NCBI GenBank assembly: GCA_012838315.1
Contig: DUPM01000088.1
Location: 84,234-148,233 of the forward strand
Source: Clostridiaceae bacterium
GTDB taxonomy: Bacteria > Bacillota > Clostridia > Saccharofermentanales > Saccharofermentanaceae
DNA length: 64,000 nt
Reading direction: 5' to 3'
Positions 58,504 through 64,000 of the stretch are shown here, piece by piece. A program made the translations under genes and the position numbers. The first letter of the stretch is position 1, and each line of letters opens with the position of its first letter. Under the pieces are notes generated by a model, which did no database searches, was not told the origin of the DNA, and was given only the letters and a program-made list of their open reading frames with translations.

Positions 58504-58518
58504 AATTATCCCCTCCGA

Positions 58519-59472
58519 TTATTGCTTTAGCGTTAACGCCAGTGCGCCATAAAGAATTGAATCATCGCCCAAATCGGCCGCAGTGAACTCAACCGTATCT
58601 CTAACAGAAGTCAGGCAGTAGGCATCCACTTTTTGGACGATCTTCGGAATCAAGACATCCCCCATGGATTCGATAATGCCTCCGCCAAAACAAATCATTT
58701 CCGGACTAAAAATATTCACGAGGTTGCCTGAAGCAACGGCCAGATATAGGCAAGCTCGCTCGACCGCTTCCATTGCAACTTCGTCACCGGCATCGAAAGC
58801 GGTCTTAAGTGATTTGCTCTTAAAGAGTCCGTTAGAAATGGACTCAGACATCAGGGTCTTGCGTCCCCTCTTCATTTGAAGTGCGATATAATTTGCCATG
58901 CCAACCTTAGAAGAGAAGGCTTCAAGACAACCGCGCTGTCCGCAATTGCAGGATGGCCCTTCGATATTCAGCACCATGTGCCCGAATTCCGCACCTTTAT
59001 AGTGGTGACCCGTGTAAAGTTTACCGTTGAGAATCAGTCCTCCGCCGATGCCCGTTCCGACAAAAATGCCTGCAACATGCTTTCGCTTCTGTGCCACACC
59101 AAATCGCCACTCCCCCAGTACACCGAGATTTACATCATTTCCGATGTAGAACTTCGTTGAGAGTCGCGACTCAATCGCTTTTTTAATTTGATAGTTCTTC
59201 CAAGGCAAATTGGGAGAAAACAAGACGACTCCGGTATCGTTGTTAATAATGCCGGGGGCACCGGCTGACACTGCGATCACGTCAGAAATATCGATATTAA
59301 ACTCTTTGAGAAGAGTCTCAACGACACTGATAATTGTATCTTCGACATTCTTGATTCCTTCGCTCGCCTTCGTCTTTTTTTTATAACGATGAACGATCTT
59401 GAGTTCACTGTCGAAAATTGCACCTAGGACCTTAGTCCCACCAATATCAAGACAAATATAGTACTTAGGCAT
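58519..59472 (-). CDS. ROK-family sugar kinase, probably glucokinase
   Basis: The 317-residue enzyme has the phosphate loop CLDIGGTKVLGAIFD, SAGAPGIIN, GIFVGTGIGGGLILNG, AEFGHMVLNIEGPSCNCGQRG (zinc cysteines in the CNCGQRGCLEAF block) and a C-terminal GGGIIE. No helix-turn-helix domain, so kinase and not repressor. It would phosphorylate glucose or a relative such as N-acetylmannosamine at the start of sugar use. Its start overlaps the stop of the next upstream membrane protein gene by eight bases. Confidence 0.88.
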   Translation of the reverse strand: MPKYYICLDIGGTKVLGAIFDSELKIVHRYKKKTKASEGIKNVEDTIISVVETLLKEFNIDISDVIAVSAGAPGIINNDTGVVLFSPNLPWKNYQIKKAIESRLSTKFYIGNDVNLGVLGEWRFGVAQKRKHVAGIFVGTGIGGGLILNGKLYTGHHYKGAEFGHMVLNIEGPSCNCGQRGCLEAFSSKVGMANYIALQMKRGRKTLMSESISNGLFKSKSLKTAFDAGDEVAMEAVERACLYLAVASGNLVNIFSPEMICFGGGIIESMGDVLIPKIVQKVDAYCLTSVRDTVEFTAADLGDDSILYGALALTLKQ

Positions 59473-59839
59473 GTGTATCCTCCGCGATTCTCAGCAATTC
59501 ATCATATATCCCATAAAGTGTCTGGACACCATTTTCCAGAGTATAGTAGTGAAAGATATACGGCACAAGAAGTGACAGCATTAACACATTAATGACAATC
59601 AGAAACCACTCTGTCACAAAGAGCATAACGCAAAAAGAAAGAAAAAACATTAATGCAAATAAAATAGTCACTAATAAATGAATCAATCGTTCATGCTGAA
59701 AAAATCGAATTCGATCCAAAAGGCGCGCCGCCTCAATAGCCGCACGCCTCTGGTACTCACTATGAGAGGAATACTCGGATTCCCCTTTGGATAAAACCGC
59801 CCTCATGAATCTGATTTCATCCCGAATCATTCGGCTCAT
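59465..59839 (-). CDS. Hypothetical two-helix membrane protein
   Basis: I do not recognise this 124-residue protein. It has a basic, helical N-terminal half (RMIRDEIRFMRAVLSKG, then SEYQRRAAIEAARLLDRIRF) and two close membrane helices (about 59-79 and 82-100; LVTILFALMFFLSFCVMLFV). Start at ATG 59839 behind GGAGAAGG; an earlier TTG lacks one. It is coupled to the ROK gene by overlap and lies 36 bases after clpX. Confidence 0.65.
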   Translation of the reverse strand: MSRMIRDEIRFMRAVLSKGESEYSSHSEYQRRAAIEAARLLDRIRFFQHERLIHLLVTILFALMFFLSFCVMLFVTEWFLIVINVLMLSLLVPYIFHYYTLENGVQTLYGIYDELLRIAEDTHA

Positions 59840-59875
59840 TTCCTTCTCCTCACTCAAAGGCAAAGTTCAACCGAA

Positions 59876-61207
59876 CTAAGCCCCGATGTTCGAACTCGCA
59901 GAAGGACGTGACTTCTTTTTGCCCTTCGTCTCTAAAATAAGTTCCGGAGGCTTCTTGTCGGTGACACTATCCTTTTCAATAATACACTTCACAACGTCAC
60001 TCCTTGAAGGAATCTCGTACATAATATCCAACATAATATCTTCGAGAATTGCGCGGAGGCCTCTGGCACCGGTATTACGCTCAACAGCGAGTTCAGCAAT
60101 TGCCTCTACAGCATCATCCGTAAAGACCAATTCAACACCGTCCATCTCCAATATTTTCCAGTACTGCTTAAGCAAAGCGTTTTTCGGCTCTTTAAGCACA
60201 CGAACCAGCGCTTCACGATTTAATCCTTCAAGTGTAACGGATACCGGCACACGACCGACAAATTCCGGAATCAATCCATACTTGACCAAATCTTGAGGCA
60301 ACAAATACTTAAGTAATCCGGATTGTTCTTTGTTAATTTTCGACTGAACATCAGCACCGAATCCGAATGATTTCTTACCGACGCGCGTCTCAATAATTTT
60401 CTCAATGCCATCAAAAGCACCACCGCAAATAAACAATATATTCGTCGTATCAATTTGTATCAGTTCTTGATTCGGATGCTTTCTGCCACCCTGCGGCGGA
60501 ACACTTGCAACCGTACTCTCCAATATCTTCAGCAGAGCCTGCTGAACACCTTCGCCACTGACATCTCGCGTGATTGATGGATTTTCAGACTTGCGGGTAA
60601 TCTTATCAATTTCATCGATATAGACTATTCCTTTTTGAGCTTGTTCGATATCGTAATCCGCGCTCTGAATTAACTTGAGAAGAATGTTCTCAACGTCTTC
60701 TCCAACATATCCCGCCTCCGTGAGCGTTGTAGCATCCGCAACTGCAAACGGAACGTGAAGAATTTTGGCCAAGGTCTGTGCCAAAAGGGTTTTACCGCAA
60801 CCGGTCGGTCCAACCAAAAGAATGTTGCTCTTGGTCAGTTCAATGTCATCATCGACTGACGGCTTCGAATATATGCGTTTATAGTGATTGTAAACTGCAA
60901 CGGACAGCGCCTTCTTTGCGTGATCTTGTCCGATGACATACTGGTCCAGAGAATTTTTCAGTTCTTCAGGTGTCGGAACATGATCCATCTTGATATTGCT
61001 GCTGCGGATGTGAGAGTATTCTTCATCATCTGCCAACAACGTATCACATAGAGAAATACACTCGTTGCAAATAAAGACCGACGGCCCGGCGAATAAGCGT
61101 GAAACTTCGTGTTCAGACTTGCCACAAAAGGAACAGCGCACAATCGTCGGCGATCCATCCTTGGACTTGTTGCGATTCAAATCGTTCTTGTTCTTATCGT
61201 CACTCAT
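59876..61207 (-). CDS. clpX: ATP-dependent Clp protease ATP-binding subunit ClpX
   Basis: The 443-residue AAA+ unfoldase has an N-terminal zinc domain ([15 protein letters not shown], then ICNECISLC), Walker [16 protein letters not shown], Walker [12 protein letters not shown], the pore loop GYVGED, and the ClpP-contact loop in [14 protein letters not shown] nearby. It unfolds substrates for ClpP. ClpP is not adjacent here, though tig-clpP-clpX is the common order. GGAGAATTATT precedes the ATG. Confidence 0.95.
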   Translation of the reverse strand: MSDDKNKNDLNRNKSKDGSPTIVRCSFCGKSEHEVSRLFAGPSVFICNECISLCDTLLADDEEYSHIRSSNIKMDHVPTPEELKNSLDQYVIGQDHAKKALSVAVYNHYKRIYSKPSVDDDIELTKSNILLVGPTGCGKTLLAQTLAKILHVPFAVADATTLTEAGYVGEDVENILLKLIQSADYDIEQAQKGIVYIDEIDKITRKSENPSITRDVSGEGVQQALLKILESTVASVPPQGGRKHPNQELIQIDTTNILFICGGAFDGIEKIIETRVGKKSFGFGADVQSKINKEQSGLLKYLLPQDLVKYGLIPEFVGRVPVSVTLEGLNREALVRVLKEPKNALLKQYWKILEMDGVELVFTDDAVEAIAELAVERNTGARGLRAILEDIMLDIMYEIPSRSDVVKCIIEKDSVTDKKPPELILETKGKKKSRPSASSNIGA

Positions 61208-61231
61208 TAATAATTCTCCTTACAGACGAAA

Positions 61232-61255
61232 CGAGGCTTCTTATAAGAAGCCTCG
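61232..61255 (-). terminator. Terminator between tig and clpX
   Basis: A perfect palindrome with 12-base arms, CGAGGCTTCTTA and its complement. On the minus strand it is followed by TTTCGTCTGT, a weak T tract. It may end most tig transcripts, leaving clpX partly read through. Confidence 0.6.
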
Positions 61256-61393
61256 CAGTATTTCTGCTATACCCATGTTACCCGAAGATGCATAATGGTT
61301 CAACGTATCTATGATAAGAAATTATTAAGAGTTAATTGCACTCATAAAACTTTTGAACGGAAACCATTTCAAAACCAACAAAGTAACCAGTCA

Positions 61394-62785
61394 TTATGCC
61401 TCAGAGTCTTCAGCCTTGCCCTCTGTTTTCTTTTTCGCTGTCTTGGTTGCCTTCTTCTTTGGAGATTCATCAGCATGTCCATGATCATGATCGCAATGTG
61501 CATCAACCTTTTTGGCACTCGCAGTCATCGCTTCAACGGTCTTACGTCCCATAATGCTCTCGCGAATAAAACTGTCATTCGAAGCAATACGAGCTGCGAG
61601 GTCTTCCTTTGGCATGTTGTACTGCTTCGCTATGTTATCAATTTCCTGATCGACATCCTCATCAGTCACTTGAATGTCCATTGCCTTGCCAACAGCTTCG
61701 ATAACAAGATTCCCAAGAACTCGAGTCTTTGCAGAAGGCTTCATGGTGTTTTTGAAATCGTCCATGCTTTGTCCGATGTACTGGAGATATTGAGAAAGCT
61801 CAATACCCTGTTGTTGCATTCGCGTTGATTGCTCGCGAATCATCTCGTCTGCTTCCGTGTCAATCATGCAATCCGGAACGTCCACGTCTGAATTCTCACA
61901 AACAACTTGAACAACAGAGTTCTGGAACTCCGCATCGGCACGTGCCTTTGCTTGCTCAATCTTTTTGTCCAAAAGATCTTTACGATATTCTTCAAGAGTA
62001 TCGAACTCGCTGACGTCCTTAACAAATTCATCATCCACTTCCGGCAATTCTTTGACTTTGATCGCGTGAATCTTAATCTGGAAAGTTGCATCCTTACCCT
62101 TCAGATCCTCACTGTGATACTCTTCAGGAAACTGAACTGTAATCGGAAAAGACTCATCAATGCTGTGTCCGATGACTTGCTCTTCAAATCCTGGAATAAA
62201 GCTGTTCGAACCGATTGTCAATTCATGGCCTTCCGCTTTACCGCCATCGAAAGCAACACCGTCAACAAATCCTTCATAATCGATTGTTACGATATCCCCA
62301 TCTGCGACGGCACGATCCTCAACCGAAACCATTCTGGAATGACGCTCGCGAATCTTTTCAAGCTCCGCGTCAATGTCTTCTTGGGACGGCTCGTGATAGT
62401 GATAAGGTGCCTCAACACCCTCGTATTGACCAAGCTTTACTTCGGGCTTGACAGTGACTGTCAAGGTGTACTTCATTCCCTTGTCTTCGCCAATTTCAAG
62501 AATATCGAGCTCCGGACGGGAAACGACCTCAAGATCATGCTCGCGAATAGCTTCGCCGTATGCTTCATTGATGATGAAATCAATAGCATCATCATAAAGC
62601 GCGCCCTCGCCATAGTATTTCTTAACCATCTGAAACGGTGCTTTGCCTTTACGGAAGCCCGGAATCTGAAAACGATTTTTATTTTTTTGAAAGGACTTTT
62701 GCACTGCCGCTGCAAACTCCTCTTGAGTTGCCTCCATTGTCAGTACGACGGTATTGTTGTCTTTCTTTTCTATTGTTGCGGCCAT
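61394..62785 (-). CDS. tig: Trigger factor
   Basis: This 463-residue ribosome-bound chaperone has the N-terminal ribosome-binding domain (GFRKGKAPFQMVKKYYGEGALY), the PPIase FKBP domain (VTIDYEGFVDGVAFDGGKAE), and the helical arms. The tail is unusual: a HCDHDHGHADE stretch (possible metal binder) and then KKKATKTAKKKTEGKAEDSEA. It is lysine-, alanine- and acid-rich. The extension adds about 30 residues to the usual trigger factor. It precedes clpX on the same strand. Confidence 0.94.
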   Translation of the reverse strand: MAATIEKKDNNTVVLTMEATQEEFAAAVQKSFQKNKNRFQIPGFRKGKAPFQMVKKYYGEGALYDDAIDFIINEAYGEAIREHDLEVVSRPELDILEIGEDKGMKYTLTVTVKPEVKLGQYEGVEAPYHYHEPSQEDIDAELEKIRERHSRMVSVEDRAVADGDIVTIDYEGFVDGVAFDGGKAEGHELTIGSNSFIPGFEEQVIGHSIDESFPITVQFPEEYHSEDLKGKDATFQIKIHAIKVKELPEVDDEFVKDVSEFDTLEEYRKDLLDKKIEQAKARADAEFQNSVVQVVCENSDVDVPDCMIDTEADEMIREQSTRMQQQGIELSQYLQYIGQSMDDFKNTMKPSAKTRVLGNLVIEAVGKAMDIQVTDEDVDQEIDNIAKQYNMPKEDLAARIASNDSFIRESIMGRKTVEAMTASAKKVDAHCDHDHGHADESPKKKATKTAKKKTEGKAEDSEA

Positions 62786-62830
62786 GATTAATTATCCTCC
62801 GATTGCTATAAGTTGATTTACCGAATAGCA

Positions 62831-62859
62831 ATTGTAACACACTTATTCAATACTTGTAA
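62831..62859 (-). promoter_or_regulatory. tig promoter
   Basis: Minus-strand TTACAA (62854-62859), a 17-base spacer and TACAAT with extended TGT (62831-62836), about 45 bases before the tig start codon. Confidence 0.65.
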
Positions 62860-62877
62860 ACGCCAAAAACCGTTGCC

Positions 62878-62896
62878 AAAAGTGCTTCGAAGCACT
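62878..62896 (-). terminator. Terminator after the nicotinamidase-like gene
   Basis: AGTGCT-TCGA-AGCACT (62881-62896) is a compact hairpin followed on the minus strand by TTTT. It separates the hydrolase gene from the tig promoter. Confidence 0.65.
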
Positions 62897-62949
62897 CAAT
62901 GACTGCGACGTATCACTGAAAGATGCTGATCCAACTAATCTATAAATAA

Positions 62950-63474
62950 CTACCGATTAATCACCTGAACCTGTATCCCCTTAAGAACATCCAGCGCCTT
63001 TTCATGCAATTCGGGATCGTTACCTGCCGTACTAAGTGCGTCAACGATAATTGGCGTCTCAGGCGAGGCCGTCTTTGCAAGTACCGCATTTGAAAGAACA
63101 CAGATATTACTGACTAATCCAACAAGCTCTACAGACTCAAATGTCTCGGATCTCAAGTAGTCAAAGAGCAAATCCGATCCGAATGTATTTTTTTCGAACA
63201 CTTTGCTCCCCTCGCTCAAGACCTCCAAATCACCATAAAGCTCATGCCCCTGAGTCCCTTTAACACAATGAATGATGGGTAGATTTCGCCCTTCTTGCGT
63301 ATCGAGATATTCCGGCACATGCGTATCCTTTGTAAACACGACAGTATGCCCTTCATTTTTGTATGCGATAACTTTCTTTCTAATGGCAGGAAAAATATCG
63401 GCTGCACCCGGGAAACCCAAAGCGCCATCAACAAAATCATTCTGGTAATCCACAACAATCAGCAACTTTTTCAT
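62950..63474 (-). CDS. Nicotinamidase-like isochorismatase-family hydrolase
   Basis: The 174-residue protein has the family triad: Asp9 in VVDYQNDFVDGALG, Lys95 in FEKNTFGS, and Cys125 in LVSNICVLSNAVLAK. Asp50, His52 and His69 (KDTHVPEY, IIHCVKGTQG) fit the zinc site of nicotinamidase. Nicotinamide to nicotinate conversion in NAD salvage is the likely reaction, but other cysteine hydrolases have the same pattern. ATG 63474 follows GGGAGGTTTCTT; the frame extends upstream without a site. Single-gene unit. Confidence 0.85.
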   Translation of the reverse strand: MKKLLIVVDYQNDFVDGALGFPGAADIFPAIRKKVIAYKNEGHTVVFTKDTHVPEYLDTQEGRNLPIIHCVKGTQGHELYGDLEVLSEGSKVFEKNTFGSDLLFDYLRSETFESVELVGLVSNICVLSNAVLAKTASPETPIIVDALSTAGNDPELHEKALDVLKGIQVQVINR

Positions 63475-63645
63475 AAGAAACCTCCCAAATATCTGCATTT
63501 GATCCATTTCATTATACTCGAAATGATCATATTGTGCACAAAGACTTGGTTCACTGAAGATGCCAGAACAAACTGATTCTCATAGCAAAAAATCCAATAA
63601 TCGACCACGAACCGAGCAGCAGTGTCAATCTACTTTCATAAATAT

Positions 63646-63679
63646 AAAAAGATCTCGCAAGATGACTTGCAAGATCTTT
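63646..63679 (-). terminator. Terminator after the tRNA-Arg gene
   Basis: An AGATCTCGCAAG arm (63650-63661) and CTTGCAAGATCT (63666-63677) form a near-perfect stem with an ATGA loop and, on the minus strand, TTTTTATATTT. It lies directly after the tRNA 3' end. Confidence 0.8.
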
Positions 63680-63681
63680 CT

Positions 63682-63758
63682 TGGCGCGCCCGGCAGAGAT
63701 CGAATCCACAACCTTCTGATCCGTAGTCAGACACTCTATCCAGTTGAGCTACGGGCGC
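63682..63758 (-). tRNA. tRNA-Arg (anticodon ACG)
   Basis: The minus-strand sequence folds as a cloverleaf: acceptor arms GCGCCCG and CGGGCGC, a D-arm with GCTC...GAGT, an anticodon stem TCTGA/TCAGA around the loop CTACGGA, and a T-arm GTGGA-TTCGATC-TCTGC. The anticodon is ACG, read as ICG in bacteria, so it serves CGU, CGC and CGA codons. The 3' CCA is encoded. It has its own promoter and terminator. Confidence 0.95.
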
Positions 63759-63790
63759 ATAAGCTACTGAGATAATCAACAGCATGTTGT

Positions 63791-63819
63791 ATTTTATGTC
63801 AGTATTCGTTTCTTGTCAA
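63791..63819 (-). promoter_or_regulatory. Promoter of the tRNA-Arg gene
   Basis: Minus-strand TTGACA (63814-63819), a 17-base spacer and TAAAAT (63791-63796) are near-consensus, about 30 bases upstream of the mature 5' end. Confidence 0.75.
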
Positions 63820-64000
63820 TTGCTATTTTGATATTCTGATGCAATCCTGTAATTATTTCACGCAGATATTGCAACAGATGATTTCTCTTTATTTGAAGCG
63901 CCAATCGAATGAGACTGTGAGAATATAACTTCACAATGAAGAAAGCAGTAATCATTACGTTTCAGAACCTGATTCGTGACAAAGCTGTACTTCAAGCAAA

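Noticed and set aside
61907..62791. Plus-strand frame of 294 codons opposite tig
   Set aside because: It is an antisense shadow of trigger factor, whose motifs are complete on the other strand.
63936..64000. Possible start of a gene at the right edge (MKKAVIITFQNLI...)
   Set aside because: The ATG has no convincing ribosome-binding site and only 21 codons are visible, so a real gene cannot be told from chance.

Overview
ORGANISM. The window looks like chromosome from an anaerobic Clostridia-type member of the Bacillota. The evidence is a dnaE-pfkA neighbourhood, a GAAC-N4-GTTC (Gram-positive type) LexA box on uvrB, a strong GGAGG ribosome-binding site on almost every gene, a DnaA-independent set of stand-alone GltX and GlnS synthetases, and typical clostridial Ppk/Ppx and ROK proteins. 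I cannot name a genus from sequence alone. LAYOUT. Bases 1-8.4 kb hold a leftward housekeeping run (mutS2 fragment, pgsA, pfkA, dnaE, uvrB). Bases 8.7-14.8 kb hold ilvE, a small XRE regulator, an RDD membrane protein, a Gfo/Idh oxidoreductase, an orphan beta-domain protein, and a translationally coupled pair of enzymes with ruined active sites (AroB-like, then M28-peptidase-like lipoprotein). Bases 15-24.4 kb hold gltX, glnS, galM, ppk-ppx, a ferritin-like protein and an acyl-CoA thioesterase. ISLAND. From about 24.45 to 36.0 kb there is an AT-richer island. A large serine recombinase sits at its right end, with no conjugation or replication genes. To the left of the recombinase is a very tight leftward seven-gene operon: CarS-like CDP-lipid synthase, PEP-synthase/rifampin-phosphotransferase-type dikinase, PssA-type CDP-alcohol phosphatidyltransferase, phosphatidylserine decarboxylase, UbiA prenyltransferase, a second dikinase, and a tandem GNAT-like protein. 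Four of these classes (UbiA, CarS, serine CDP-alcohol transferase, decarboxylase) are the ones archaea use in sequence to build archaetidylethanolamine. This makes the island the best candidate for an undescribed system: a mobile, possibly archaeal-like, phospholipid pathway with ATP-dependent dikinases attached. The chemistry is inference. HOST AGAIN. The island lies between the thioesterase gene and the 3' end of a leftward leuC-leuD-leuB-ilvD-ilvB operon (36.0-42.5 kb), which lacks ilvN, ilvC and leuA here. Bases 42.8-64 kb hold a zinc-ribbon protein, a MarR-SDR operon with a clear operator, an ABC-F ATPase, fba, small membrane proteins, valS, an acyl-CoA synthetase with an XRE-cupin regulator, a MoxR/DUF58/membrane-protein operon, a ROK kinase, clpX and tig without clpP between them, a nicotinamidase-like hydrolase and a tRNA-Arg(ACG). 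HOW THEY WORK TOGETHER. The host part is mostly core metabolism and protein synthesis and quality control: branched-chain amino acids (ilvE, leuBCD, ilvBD), glycolysis (pfkA, fba, ROK kinase, galM), phosphate storage (ppk, ppx) and translation (gltX, glnS, valS, tRNA-Arg). The island is self-contained and would act at the membrane.
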